A stretch of 64,000 bases of DNA. Source: Dactylonectria macrodidyma. Its lineage: Eukaryota; Ascomycota; Sordariomycetes; Hypocreales; Nectriaceae. The stretch's first letter is position 1, and each line of letters starts with the position of its first letter. Below the pieces are notes generated by a model, which saw only the letters and a list, made by a program, of their open reading frames with translations, was not told where the DNA came from and did no database searches. The DNA lies in NCBI GenBank assembly GCA_020744425.1, contig JAGMUV010000004.1:3968001-4032000 (forward strand), in the 5' to 3' direction. Position numbers and translations under genes: made by a program. This document shows positions 1 through 12,165 of the stretch, in pieces.

Positions 1-1831
1 AGTCGTTTGTTGACCGTTGCGCCATGTTGAATCAGGAATCTGATCAATTCTTCAGAGCCCTTCATGGCAGCCCGGCTCAACGGTGTCCACGAAACGGTTT
101 CAGTTTCAGTAGACATTGAAATGAGCCCATTGACATCAACCCCTCGTTCAAGTAGCAACTTGACTGCTTTTAGATGATCGGCGTCTGCAGCTTGGACTAG
201 CAGCCTAACACCAAGGGAACCAAAAAAGACCCTTCGATCTGCGGCAAGAAGTAGGTGGAAAGCTTCGCGAGGTTGGCTCTTGAAGAAATCCAGCTTCTCT
301 GAAGAGACATGGCTTTCAAAATCGCCCGTAGAGACCGCTTCCAGGATTTTGACTATGAAGACACGGGCACCAGCGAGTTCGGGTGAATATCGTTGCAAAA
401 AGTTTGACAGGCTTTGAGCGTGACCAAAGTCGACGACCCATTCTATGAAACTTCTGATCTGATTGAGTCGCAGGGCGGCGTTGGAGGCCAGGTATGCTGA
501 AAGAGCAAAGATTTGATGGACTGTATTCTCATCAATATTCATTGATTTCAGTGCATAAAGTTTTCCAACGGCCGATAGAACAGAATCTTCAGAAATGATA
601 ATTTCAACCACGGTCGCAATTGGACGTAGGATATGCAACGCGGGATCCATGCGGGTCAAGTGTGCTGCAACTAGCCCAGTCTTTGCTAAGGTTTCGACTC
701 TTATCAAGTCGCAGCTGATGTTTATGGGAGAGGCGCCCTGGGCATTTATCCCTGGAAAAATCTCAGAAATGGCTATAGATCATGTTAAAAACCTCGCAGA
801 AATCATACGGGAATTATTTCAAACCTTTAGAGGCCCAAAACGATCCCAAATGTGGTAGCAGGCAACCAAACGTGTTGTTCGTAGCCCACGGGACGATTCC
901 AAGCGAAACACCGTGGGAAGGAGAAAGAAATTGTCCTTGATGTTGCCACATGCACTCGTGATCCTGGCAGGCTGGGCTGATCGCGTTCTGTATCGGGCAT
1001 GTGCTCTGCGTAATGAATGACATCGAGGCTCGATCTGTGAAACCTACAACATCCTGTAGGTCGACGGGAAACGAATCCTGGAAATGAGCTGTGAGACTCG
1101 CATTTAGAGAAGAACTTCCGGTAGAATGTACCTGGTCAGTTTGCTGGACGTTAATAATGTCATGGCTTGCTGATACACGTGACAAACGTTCGTTACGATT
1201 TGTTTCCACAAGGCTTTCTTCTCCCAATAAAGATGCAAGAATGAGGTCCCCATGACATAAATTTCCGTCTGAGCCTTGCAATCCAAAGAACTCCTGGCTT
1301 TCGTTGCACTTTAGATTCAAATGCCGCTTGTCACAATCTGCATCATCGACTGGCTCTTCGCTTTGTAACGCCGGGGTCCTGACATAGAGGCGATTTTCGT
1401 CAACTAGTTGTACCGATCAGTAACGTGGAAGAGACGTTTCAAAGTGAAAGATAGCCTACAAGTGCTGGCAGAACTTCGCTCTGTGCTCTTGCCGTATCTT
1501 CGTCTGGCCCTGTTGACGCGACTCGGGTCAAGTCGACGACCAAACAGGCACACTTCAGAGTCTTTTCCTTCAGCTTTGCGTTTCCGAACCTCTTGAAAAA
1601 CAGCCTTCCATTCTTTGGCTTGGAGATTTTTCAAGTTCCCATACTGCGTTTTGAACTGTCTGAGCCTTTTCCATTTGTCAGAGCTGGCTATCTGGCTGGG
1701 TGGTATGAAACTTACTTGATGTCAACTCCATGTTTGTCATTTAGGTACTCGATGGTCTGTTCAGCTGTCTTCTTCCCTTCCACGTACAATTGAATGACCT
1801 CAGGTCGGTAGGCATCCCAGCTGATAGACAT
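1..1831 (-). CDS. Clr5-domain / ankyrin-repeat protein (3' end beyond window)
   Basis: Partial gene; the C-terminus runs off the left edge. Exons read as 1831-1716, 1665-1460, 1403-825 and 772 to <1; phases join cleanly across all three introns. Exons 1-2 encode an N-terminal Clr5 domain (starts MSISWDAYRPEVIQLY, later LRQFKTQYGN). Exon 3 is Ser/Asp-rich and probably disordered. Exon 4 is helical and leads into ankyrin repeats near the window edge (AVKLLLERGVDVNG, then TPLSRAAMKGSEELIRFLI). Clr5 domains are common in fungi at the N-terminus of ankyrin, TPR or zinc-finger proteins; their molecular role is unknown to me. Exons 1-3 and the upstream region are paralogous to the gene at 57469-62089, with identical exon-1 length (116 nt) and conserved intron positions. 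The last donor (gtttga) is weak, so the 824-773 intron is the least certain. Confidence 0.75.
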
Positions 1832-2240
1832 GGTGATCAGGGCGTTGGATGCACTGGCATACAAGAAAATGCCAGTGTTTTTTGGATGTCAGGAAAGTGG
1901 ACATGTCAAAGCCGCACCAAGCTTTGAAAACTCTGGCAGTGATTCTGGCTCGACTTGGGCATCATGCTGGCTTATCTACTCCCCCAAGGTTGCATTCATG
2001 CAAATAAGGAATAACTACGGGCCGGTTCTTTTGGTACTGCAGTTGAAGTGGTCGCCTCGCCTGCGAACTTTTGGCTGCCCAAAAGTGCAATTCAACCCCG
2101 CGCGAGGCAAACTTCGGTTGGAAGTGAGGCGGTGCTGTCAAGCCAATCACAAAAGGTATCACTTGAGGTAAATAAGCTGATGACGTGTCTGACATATCTT
2201 ATCTCGTGTTCATTCAATCCAGTCTGCGTCATCTGGTCAA
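1832..2240 (-). promoter_or_regulatory. Upstream region of the Clr5/ankyrin gene, copy 1 of a duplicated promoter
   Basis: About 400 bp upstream of the start codon can be aligned by eye with 62090-62525, upstream of the other Clr5 gene. The best-conserved blocks are a 17-bp identical stretch (tggtcgcctcgcctgcg at 2049-2065), tttggctgcc, a ccaatcac box, and tgacgtgtctga. Similarity fades near 2240. The remaining stretch to 2570, between here and the neighbouring transporter stop, shows no gene. Confidence 0.6.
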
Positions 2241-2570
2241 ATGAAGTCAGAGGGTTGACCATTTGGTCATTTTCATCCAAGGTGAAATGTGATGCAAATT
2301 TAGTGCCGGCTCACCTCACTGCCAAACTGAATTACACCGGCACCTTAGAAATTCGGTCTTGAGGTGGTCCTTTCTATTTTGTTTGGGAAACACGAAGGAT
2401 TAACTCGACTAGAAAGGGGGGGATATCCAGTGGAGGACTATTAGTTTGTCATATCTACCTATCCTAACCATTATCTTACAGCTACTGTACATGTTTTGTC
2501 TATACCAAGTCCATATAATCCGCTGTCTAATTGACATAAGAAATCGTTCTAGCACCTCCTGTCGACGCCC

Positions 2571-3893
2571 TCAATGGTGATCCTCGGTATCTTCGTCTTT
2601 TCCCGTATACATGATATCACCGACCACCACAGCCCGCATATTAAAATAGAAGACGACACAGAATGTGACAAAAATGAGCACAGTCAGTGCATTCGCAAAC
2701 CAGAGAATTCCTTCGCACTCGAGTGCGCTGCCAATGGAAATGGTAGCAATCGTGAATCCGACGTTAGGGAATACCATTGGCCACCAGCCAAGGTGGAAGT
2801 ACTCTGGCGGAGACATTGCGATTGCAACAAATGCAATGAGAAACCACCACAAGCTCAGTGCCCACAGGAATATGGCGCTCATAAGAGCCACGGCGCGGAC
2901 AGTGTCGACGTCGACGGGGAAGTTGCCAGCACTCACAAGGTCTTGTGGCAACTGGTTTGCCATGCCGACTAGAGCAAATGCCGTAAATGCCGGTGGACCG
3001 ACGCACATGAATAGCCCCGGGCGATGCTCTCTATTTGGGAGACCGGATTGCATTAGCCGCCCGACCATGTGGGCGTACATCATCACAGCGACCCAGAAGC
3101 CTAGTCCTTGACAGGTGACGCCGGCGACGATGATGGGCATGGGGTTGATATGGCTCTGCTGCTCCAAGATGACGGTGGCGATGGTTCCCGTCAGCATGAT
3201 GGGGAAGATTGGCAAGATCCAACTAGGCATCATTGTCTGCAGGCCGAAGCTATGACCCGCAAAGAGGTAGCTGTACTGTCCGACAGCCAGGACAAGTGTG
3301 ACTACCAGATACACCCAAAAGATTGTCTGCGTTGACCAGATGAAGGTTGTATTGTTTTCTGGTATGGCATACCGCTCAGTGCTTGTGATGAGCGTGGCTA
3401 CGGCCAAGAAAAACGTAGGGAAGAAGAAGCCCTCGCGAGGATGTAGCACACTCTTGGTCATGTCATCGCGATGCAGCAAGAAACGACACAACATTGTTAG
3501 ACAGACGATAGTGAAGGCTAACAGTGTGAAGGCGTAAAAAACGGTACCAATCACCTTGAGCCCCGAGAATTGGTGAGGCTGCACATAGATGAGTAATGAG
3601 ACGCCGCCAGAGCTCATTGGGAGAGTGAACCAGGCCCAGGTGAAGTGGTGTATCCGTTGCCGTAGAGACAGCTTCTGAGGGATTGAATCGGTGCAGTCGA
3701 TGTTTTTTTCGATGTCAACTTTGCAAGGCTTCTCAACGATTGGCGACATGATATTTAGGGGATGGCATCGAGCGTCGTGGGCCGCATTGTCGTCGGGTGG
3801 TGATACGGTCATGGTCGGAAGCGACTCGATGGAATTGCGTCGGGTCGACACATTGGAGTCGACCCACAGGGCATCTAGATCTCTTCGATCCAT
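2571..3893 (-). CDS. SLAC1/Mae1-type (TDT family) transporter
   Basis: Uninterrupted 440-codon gene. After a hydrophilic N-terminus of about 80 residues come roughly ten hydrophobic segments. The family signature is the tract HHFTWAWFTLPMSSGGVSLL at the first membrane segment; the central segments PSWILPIFPIMLTGTIA and the loop FMCVGPPAFTAFALVGMAN also fit. Members of the tellurite-resistance/dicarboxylate family (SLAC1 fold) include yeast malate permease Mae1 and sulfite exporter Ssu1. They act as plasma-membrane carriers or channels for small anions. The Phe-rich, Mae1-like sequence favours C4-dicarboxylate transport, but the substrate is inference. Length is normal for the family and no defect is seen. 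Confidence 0.88.
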   Translation of the reverse strand: MDRRDLDALWVDSNVSTRRNSIESLPTMTVSPPDDNAAHDARCHPLNIMSPIVEKPCKVDIEKNIDCTDSIPQKLSLRQRIHHFTWAWFTLPMSSGGVSLLIYVQPHQFSGLKVIGTVFYAFTLLAFTIVCLTMLCRFLLHRDDMTKSVLHPREGFFFPTFFLAVATLITSTERYAIPENNTTFIWSTQTIFWVYLVVTLVLAVGQYSYLFAGHSFGLQTMMPSWILPIFPIMLTGTIATVILEQQSHINPMPIIVAGVTCQGLGFWVAVMMYAHMVGRLMQSGLPNREHRPGLFMCVGPPAFTAFALVGMANQLPQDLVSAGNFPVDVDTVRAVALMSAIFLWALSLWWFLIAFVAIAMSPPEYFHLGWWPMVFPNVGFTIATISIGSALECEGILWFANALTVLIFVTFCVVFYFNMRAVVVGDIMYTGKDEDTEDHH

Positions 3894-4858
3894 GTTGATT
3901 TCAAGGTGGGTATTTGATGTGTTGCAGATGGGAGAAGAGAGGGGAGAGTGTTGGAATCGATGTGCCCATGGTTAAGTAACATAAAATTCGCAATTGAGTG
4001 GCGAAACCGTGTTATTTATAAACGATTAAAGGAGTGTTTGCTCGCAGCTATCTGTGGAAAGTTCTGCTCCATCACCTCATCCATGAAACCAGGCCCAAAA
4101 GTAAATGATCCGTATTGGCGCCGCAAATCATGATATGCTAAGGAATCTCGTGATGGGGGGTGATACGTAACAAGGACACGGCCACGGCGATATCTTGGCG
4201 AAATAAGAGCCCAAACGGAACCATACCATGCCCAATAACGAACGAGCCACAATGTCAGAGTTTTTCGACGTATCCGTCAGCTCGTCGTCAGGACATGACA
4301 GGACGTGCTTCGATTGCCGTTCCGTTGAGGCTCCGACCGGAGGCCCAGCGACCAGGGACCCCCGTGAGGCTGGGCCATGTCGATGAACCCCCACCCCTTT
4401 TTGCATGCTACGCAATAGGCATAGGCCCGGCAAGCGAAGCAAGCGAAGAACGATGCGTCACCTCTGCTGCCAGAGAATCATGTTGCATCAGGCCGCGCGC
4501 TAGCGTGATCGAGCCACCCTCGCGGCTTGACGTTCCGGTCCGCGGGCTCGGTTCCCAGCCGCTTGGTGCTCGGTGAGTGGCACCCCCCTGAAGGGTTGGG
4601 CCGAGACAAACTTGGACGAGCAGGGGTTTAAAGATAAGACCGAGCCTCAATGATGCCAACAAGGGCATTGCCACACGCTCGACGCCGTTGCTCGGAGGGT
4701 GAATTCCGTTAGAAAAGAATATGCCACCAGAAGGTTTTATAGAACTCTTAAAATTCGCGGATATCCTGTAAGAGCAGTTCTAGTCTTCTGATGATTTAAA
4801 ACGTCACTAGAAGCAACAAATTGCAATATCTACAGCACGTTTCCTGAACATTGAACAT
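3894..4858. other. Intergenic, no gene seen
   Basis: Upstream region of the transporter. Short ORFs here on both strands have no recognisable family features. The stretch ends at the TA target duplication of the adjacent transposon. Confidence 0.6.
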
Positions 4859-4860
4859 TA

Positions 4861-4907
4861 ACGTATGTGATAAGCGAGTGTCCCGGATAAGCGAGTGTCC
4901 CATAAAT
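4861..4907 (+). repeat. Left inverted terminal repeat
   Basis: 47 bp, exact reverse complement of 6674-6720. It contains two direct copies of gataagcgagtgtccc (4869-4884 and 4886-4901) spaced 17 bp apart, a plausible double transposase-binding site. Confidence 0.95.
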
Positions 4908-4958
4908 CCTTCAACCTCTTCACTTTTCATCCGATCATCAATATCTCAACCATCCAAG

Positions 4959-6599
4959 ATGTCTCAATTAAATGAAGAGGCAAATATCCTTCTTGCTCTT
5001 CAAGCCCTTCAAAATGACCCAAAACTAAGCATTCAACGCGCTGCATCAATCTACTAAGTCTGTAAAAAAAAGCTTGGTCGCCGACAGAAGGGCATTCTTT
5101 CTCAACGCGATACCATCACTAAATCACGCAAGCTGTCTGATCTAGAGGAACAGATCATTATTCAGTTCATTCTCGACCTGGATTCGCGAGGGTTTCCCCC
5201 GCGACTGCGTGGTGTTGAAGAAATGGCTAACCGACTGCTCGCCGACCGCGACGCGTCACCTGTCGGCAAGCGCTGGGCTTCTAACTTCGTTAGGCGATAC
5301 TAAGAGCTTAAGATGCGTTTTTTTTGTAAATATGACTATTAGAGGGCTAAATGCGAAGATCTGGCCATTATTCGTAACTGGTTTAGGCTTGTGGAGAATA
5401 TAATCGCGAAATATGGTATCGACCTTACTGATATTTATAACTTTGATAAGACTGGCTTTATAATGGGCCTTATTATAAGCAGAATGGTTATCACAGGCGC
5501 AGAAAGGCGTGGAAACCCAAAATCAGTCCAGCCTGGAAACCGGGAATGGGTTACAGTCATTTAGGCAATTAATGCGGAAGGCTGGGCGATCTAGCCGTTT
5601 ATCGTGGTTGCGGGCCAATATCACCTCGCCAACTGGTACTAAGAAAGCAACCTCCCGGGCGATTGGGCTATCGCCACGACTCAAAATGGCTGGACCGATA
5701 ATAAGACAGGTCTTAAGTGGCTAAAGCACTTTGATCAGCACACAAAGGCCCGCTCAACCGGTCGCTATCGTCTTCTGATCCTCGATGGGCATGAAAGTCA
5801 TTACTCGGTTGACTTTGAGAAATATTGCGAAGATAATTATATCATTACGCTTTGTATGCCGCCTTACTCATCTTATCTGATTCAGCCTCTTGATGTCGGG
5901 TGCTTTGGGCCGCTCAAGAAAGCCTACGGTCAAGAAATTGAGCAGTTAATTAGATGCTCTATAACCCACATTTCAAAGACCGAGTTCTTCCTAGCCTTTT
6001 ACGCTGCCTATCAGGCCACTATGATAAAAAGCAATATCAAGGGAGGTTTTAGAGGAGCCGGACTTGTTCCTTTGGACCCGGAAAGTGTCATATCAAAGCT
6101 TGATGTGCAGCTACGGACTCTAACGCCTGTCGAGGAGGAGGCCAGCCTCCCGGACCCTTGGGTCTTAAAGACCCCTAAGACAGTTCTTGAAGCTAGCTCT
6201 TAGTCTGAATACCTTGAAAGACGAATTAGGAGGCATCAGAGTAGCTCCCCGGTATCTATTCTTGAGGCTGTTAAGTCATTGACTAAGGGAACGAAGGCAA
6301 TAATGCATGAGATGGCATTATTAAAGTCTGAGATGCAGATCCTTCGACAGTCAAATGAGGCCCTTAGTAAGCGGCGCAGAGCAAAAAGAACCCGCCTGTA
6401 GAATAGAGGGAAGATGACTCTAGATGAGGGGAGGGAAGCGATTGATCAGATGGATATCAATACGCAGATAGAGGCCGAATTGTCGAGAAGTGGTGGCCGA
6501 GGAGGGTTAGCGCGACTGAGGGAAAGGCGCTGTGGAACGTGCGGAAAGACCGGTCATAATGCGAGAACCTGTGAGGTTATTATTGAGACGTCTAAATAA
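4959..6599 (+). pseudogene. pogo-type transposase with eight in-frame nonsense codons
   Basis: A single frame from ATG 4959 to TAA 6599 (546 codons) would encode an N-terminal HTH region, a DDE domain and a C-terminal CCHC zinc knuckle (CGTCGKTGHNARTC). DDE landmarks are IYNFDKTGF, LILDGHESH and YLIQPLDVG, the usual acidic positions of the pogo group. Eight internal stops interrupt it: TAA at 5055, 5301 and 5640; TAG at 5340, 5562, 5592, 6201 and 6399. There are no frameshifts. Context suggests most replaced glutamine codons (for example before AINAEGW and before PFIVVAG), as expected when RIP turns CAA/CAG into TAA/TAG. The protein is not made from this copy. Confidence 0.9.
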
Positions 6600-6673
6600 G
6601 AGTATAGCGATTAAACTAGATTGATTGAATGCGTTATTATGTTTTTATCTTCGATCCTGTCTTAAAGGTTAGA

Positions 6674-6720
6674 ATTTATGGGACACTCGCTTATCCGGGA
6701 CACTCGCTTATCACATACGT
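6674..6720 (-). repeat. Right inverted terminal repeat
   Basis: Exact inverted match to the left end, including the internal 17-bp-period direct repeat. Followed by the TA target duplicate at 6721-6722. Confidence 0.95.
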
Positions 6721-9095
6721 TATTGAATTACGACGTTCAAACGTGATGAGTGGAGCAAGGTCCACAAATGCAGGCCCAATTTACGGGCCCATGTTTGTAC
6801 CGAACGCCCCCTGGTCGGCATGTACATTTTGCAAGGACAATCGGTATGCTAATAGGAGAACACGATGCCGCTCCCTTGTAGAACAAAACTCGATAACTTC
6901 AATTGAGACTTCTTGCCTCCGACGATCCATAGTCGGTCACAATATCTACACAGTAGCTCTATAACTACCCCCGTCTGTGATGCTGTCGATACTAATAACA
7001 AAGGTGTTGGTCTCGATAAATGAGTCTCTTTACAGAGTCATGATCAACTTCAAGATCTCTCAGGCCCTTCCCACGCCTTGCTATTCTATAGTGGGTGGGA
7101 GAAGGAGACTAGCTGGCTAGCTCAGTCAACCAGCTCCGGTGGATATGTCTTCAGAGCGGCTTACCTTGTCGATCAGATTCAAGCGAATTAGACGGGCACC
7201 CAATCTTAAAGGCTATTGAAGCTCTCAATCTTGAGTGGGTGGGAAGTTCAAATCCATATCCATGATTGATGCCCAACGGCATCGTGCATCTCAGACCGTA
7301 GCTATCAAAGCGGCACGCGAGATAGGTCAGGGTCGAGACGGACCGCACATACGCCATACTAATGAATGATGAGCAATTTCGAGGGTAATATAACACGTCC
7401 AACTCTCTCCTCTTTTGATGTGCAGGTTTCACTCTTCGTGGCCAAGACATAGGGTGAGAATGGTCGATACGCGATTGGGTTTGAAGAGAAATGCAACTCT
7501 TAGGTACTTGAACCAGGATAGGGCCTCGTCCAACCCGAGTCAAGAGGAGCCCAGTAGTTTTTTTTGCAATATGTTTTAGCCAGCGTAACGGCAAGTGAAA
7601 TTAGGAGTGGAGTGAGGATCTACGGGAAACGATGACGGCAACCCGCCATGAGAAGCCCTAGTAACACGCACTATGGAGAAGGTTTGCATTTCCCTTCTGA
7701 AACGAGTAGGATTTCACTGGCCTGTCTTACATCAAACAATTTCGGGAGAAAAAGGCCACTGACAGTCATGAGTATTCGTTGGTCAAGAGTGTGTTTTGGA
7801 ATGGTGACAACGATAGGTAGCCCACGATGATGAACTATTTCATTCAACCCAAACCCACCGTAACTCCTCCTCATGCTCATGGTTTCAAACCCATCTCTCC
7901 CGTATCTATTAAGAAATTTCCCTTGCAGATCTCATTCGATCTTCGCCAGTCGCTCAACTTTGTTCTTCTTATCGACCGCGTCCCTCCTTGGCATCTGAGA
8001 GCAGCCAACAAGGCTTTTACTGCTACCATTTCCGGTATTGGCAGGACTAAGATGCTAGACCAGTGAGCGTATCAGTGATCGAGGAAATGCTCAATCAGGG
8101 TAAATCACGACATGCAGGGGTGAAGTTGGCCCTTTTAACCTGCCGCATTCGTAATTGTTCCAGAATGAAACACCAATCAGCCGCATTATTCATAACGCAA
8201 TGCGAAATGACAAGTGGGGGCAACAGTCACTGTGGCAGTGAGCATTCACATAAACCACATAGCGGAGACCTCCGGGTGCCCAACAGCAGGGATTAAGTTA
8301 AAAAACGGACCTCCCATGTACCTGAAATGCCGATAATACGGTCGAGGTCAGACCAGGATTCGCAAGGTGACTGGTAGCGAGTCGAGTAGCCTTGTATTTT
8401 TAGTCCGTGTTCGGAACAGACCACTCGCCCCGATTACGGCCGATGGATGACTGGCTGGCGCTTTTTTTCCTTTTGCCACAGAGCACCTGAGGAAGATTCC
8501 GGAATGCCTCGAGCTGACGCGGTTACTAAATTGTATTGAACCCATTTTTCTTTTTTTATACTTTTTGTTCTGACTCGTCCTCAGGACGGATCCAGCTTCT
8601 CAATTCTGGGCCATATCAAGGTCTCGGTGAGGAATGAATATCTTAATCTTACACCTCGCAGGGATTTGATGCATGCACTTTACTCGCGTACAGGTCAATG
8701 CGTGTTCTCCTTAATATTTTACGTTTCACAACCTCGCCCCTAGCGATAAGCACATCCTGTACGAATTCCTTGGCCAGAAAATTTCTTCCCATCAAGTTTA
8801 GTAGCAATTCGTCGCCCATGTTCTCTGAGGCATCATGGCATATCTCTGATCCGTGTTTTGTGACCTTTTTATGAGTAGACGTGGGGGTCGTTTGGACATG
8901 CATTGCCTGGGATCCTTCGCACAAGAGATCAAATTCATCCAGACAGTCGTATCATCTCAAGTCCAGCTCGAAGAAAACATATAGAACGCTTTCTAGCGTC
9001 CACTTCATGAGGAGATGCGAACTACATGGTCGACTACAACATTGAGACTCTGCCTCAAAGAGCAGCACCTTAATCCACATGTCTCTTCGTGCTCC
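6721..9095. other. Intergenic, no supported gene
   Basis: About 2.4 kb between the transposon and the lectin-like gene. Longest ORFs (7151-7594 minus, 147 codons; 8649-8924 minus, 91 codons) have no domain-like pattern and no convincing splice partners. No tRNA A/B-box pair was found. Confidence 0.5.
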
Positions 9096-10169
9096 TCATG
9101 CCCAAGGGTCAACCTGAACTTTGATGTCCTTTGAATCAGCAGACGTAGAGTACACAATAACGTTGTGTTTCTCTCTCTCAGACACAGCTACCGAGAGAGC
9201 TGCAATTCCTGACGGGGCTGAAGTGTTGATAACACTGTTCGTCTCCCACGCTCCTTCACCGCCCCTCCAAGCTTTCATGATGGCGCCAGTAGCATTGTCG
9301 ATGAAGTAGATAATGATAACAGCTTGGTCGTTATCGTTTAGATATGAAGCCGCGGCAAGAGGCGTGCATGTCTTCGCAGTGATCGACATGTTAATGGTCA
9401 TTCCTATAGAATCGAGAACAATGGTTAAGCCATGGGCAATCAATACATCAAGAGCCCGCAAAAGAAATTTGTTTCTTACCAGACTTCTTTCCAATGTCGT
9501 ACACTCTGATCCGACCCAAGTCTGTCTGGTAGACAATGTAGCGCGATCCGGTGGAAGCGACGTAACAAGCCGCGAGGTGGGTTCTGGCATCTTGGTGGTT
9601 TAAGAGACCAGCACCAGTAGCATCAATCAAGGCGGGCTTTGACTTCTCCTGGCCAACTGAGCACTCGTAGATTCCTGATGGACTGTCGCTTTTCACGCAA
9701 GGTCAGAAACACATCCATGCATCCGCCAAGAGAGAATTACCAAAGATAGTATAGCCAACCTTGCTCGTCGCCATCGGTAGATACGGCCAGACTGCCAGAT
9801 ACGGTCTCTATGTTGAGTGATTGCTCTATAGGACTGAGATTTGAGATGTATGATTTATCTCCCTCCACTTGACCATTCGGTTTAATCACACCAAATACAC
9901 GAATCTAAGACGAGACCTTTTGTCAGCATATTTGAAAGGCAAACCAACAGGGTAGTGAAGCCGACCATGTCCTGAAGTTGCGCCACCGCCAAATCCGAGT
10001 CCTTTCGTATATTCGAGCTTCCGGTGCGTTCACCCCACGATGCCTCGGCTCCGGACGCAGTCCATTGGCGAAGCACAAGGTTGAGCTTGGGACTGGTGGA
10101 GAAGATCAAGAGCTTCGACTTGGCGCCACCAGATCCCGACAGCGGGTTCCAAATAGCCGCACAGGACAT
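9096..10169 (-). CDS. Fucose-specific-lectin-like beta-propeller protein
   Basis: Four exons give a clean 301-residue frame: 10169-9945, 9904-9741, 9688-9480 and 9403-9096. Phases agree at every junction. The protein is built of repeated strands ending in tyrosine-rich blades (IRVFGVIKPNGQ, WLYYLW, RYIVYQTDLGRIRVYDIG, AVIIIYFIDNATGAI). This resembles the six-bladed Aleuria-type fungal fucose lectins, whose usual length is about 310 residues. No signal peptide is visible, also normal for that family. Such lectins bind fucosylated glycans and are linked to defence or host recognition. Family assignment is by pattern only; another propeller family is possible. The gene model itself is firmer than the function. 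Confidence 0.6.
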
Positions 10170-12165
10170 TGTGACGATCTGGTTGAGTAAGACGATGCGG
10201 GAGAAGGGCAGTCGATCAGTGGGTTTTCTTGCACCGATGCTCCTCTTTAGTACTTGTGCGAAAACAACTGTCTCAGTCCACTTCGGGTTACCTGCATTGA
10301 GAGCGTGTTGAAGAGTCTAGATCTCGGTCTATTGAGCAGCCGGCTGTGCTAAGCATGACACTTTTAGTTGTGCGCTAACCAAGTACAGAGCAGGCATCCC
10401 ATAGCGCTCAATAGTTTGTAGTTGGTATGCACTTTAAGCAATTTTGGTGCTTTGATTGGCTACACAAGAGCGTGAATGCATACATGCAGGTATACAGCCC
10501 AGTGAGAGGAGTTGCAGGTAGAGCACGAGGCAACTAGGGATCAGCTCCTTGCAGACTAACGTCCGAAACGAGCGAGTTTAAGAGCCAAATAAAATGGAAC
10601 ATTTTAATACCATGTAACTCAGAGACAAAACCCAAGCAAACTAGAATCTATTCCATTTCTAAAGCTGGGTTCTGGCCGCATTAGGCTGAGCCGCTACTGA
10701 GCGAGTGCTGAGCAAGTGGTGGAGGAGTGAAGGGCTCACTTTTGGAATCACAAATCCCGACCATGTCCCAGATTTGGGATAGAGCTTCATGTTTCGTGCC
10801 CCCGAATTCAGCCCACGCACCAGATTCACCAGGAGAAGCAGTAACTGAATGCGTGAACGACCCAATATGAGGGTACTCCGGCTATCAAGAAATGGCCTGC
10901 ATCTAGCGCGGAACAAACAGCCAGAGTATCCTCGACGAGCCGTATTGCCGGATCTATCGCCTCAACCCTATACATAACTCAATATCCATCTGCAACAATA
11001 TGTATCGGGGATAATACCAAGAGCCTAGTTGGCTATAGCATTTACTATTACCACTCCGAACCAGTTTCTTAAGATAATCTCAGACTACATCGCGGCCACT
11101 CTAATCGTTGAAACAGATTAAGTTACCTTGGCATACACATAGACACTAGGTAAGATTTTAAAGAGATGCAAGGCAACTTTGATACTAGTTGCAAAAGGTT
11201 GGCATTCTCAAATCGCCACATCTCGCCGCGCAGCTGTCTTCGACAATCCGTATCACGATTGAGTTGAAGGCGAGAAATATCTCTAAGTGGATACCTTCGC
11301 GTTATATAAGATGGTCTACGCTCCAGAGACCTAAGGGGTACCTCCGGTCACCGACCTTAAGAGCATAGTCTACAACCTCACCGACGGCGAGAAGCTCATA
11401 GCATAACCCTAGTCTGAGGATACAATAGAAGGCACTAGATATTCATATGACAACACAGAGCCAGGATAGAAGTGTGGCAGACTTTGAGAGACCAAGACCA
11501 AGGTGGCAAAAAGTTAAAAGTCCCAGGTCGCGAAGCATTAAGCACGGGTCGATGCTGCTACTATCGCTGCAGTGTGTCACGAAGTCGCAGGTTGCGTGTT
11601 GCGGGAGGCGAATACCGAATTGGAGGTGCCAGCGAAATACTGTAGGTAATGACATAAAAACAGAGAACTTCCCAACAACGTTTTTTTTTTGTAGTTTGTT
11701 GTTGGACCACGCGACCGACTGCGAAAAATTTGCGTCCTTGTGCCTCTCAAAATGCCTTGCTTGGCCTTGTGGCTAAGTTAATCACGGCGCTTGGTATGTA
11801 GGTTATCACTATCACACCGCCATACCTCATAAGCCATACGAATTTTTTCCAACCCTAGACCACGTAGATCCTGCAAACTCCTCGTGCAGAAAGTTCAATC
11901 CCTGCAACCTGGAAACCAAGGCTGACTTGGGGCCAGGTGGCTGGTTCCCAACAAATCGAGACTGCAGCCCACCCAGTAGTTACCGGACCTATTTGGTTGG
12001 TCGAGGCCCAGGGAAGAGGGTGTAGGCGGTTGTTTTCATTGCTTCTTCTCTTTGCAGCAATGGGCCCGACATTGAAGGACGCCCTTACGGCAGACTGCCC
12101 GCCCAACGAATGACCTCCAACCTTGCACGGCAACAGCCTCATTTTTCGCATATGCACGGAACAAC
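10170..12165. other. Intergenic, mostly empty; possible 5' exon of the next gene near its right end
   Basis: No supported gene between 10170 and about 11850. A pyrimidine-rich acceptor (ctctttgcag, ending near 12058) followed by an open stretch suggests that an upstream exon of the WD40-like gene may lie here. Its frame does not run smoothly into the downstream exon, so I could not model it. Confidence 0.4.

Larger units (their letters stand above)
4861..6720 (+). mobile_element. pogo/Fot1-type DNA transposon, complete ends
   Basis: 1860-bp element bounded by perfect 47-bp inverted terminal repeats (4861-4907 and 6674-6720) and flanked by TA on both sides (4859-4860, 6721-6722). TA duplication is the hallmark of Tc1/mariner-superfamily insertion. 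Nearly the whole interior is one transposase frame that is disabled by nonsense codons. Because the ends are intact, it could in principle still be mobilised in trans by a related active transposase. Confidence 0.93.

Noticed and set aside
7231..7260. tRNA B-box-like sequence agttcaaatcc
   Set aside because: No matching A-box or cloverleaf stems around it.
7151..7594. 147-codon minus-strand ORF
   Set aside because: No family pattern; probably chance in non-coding DNA.
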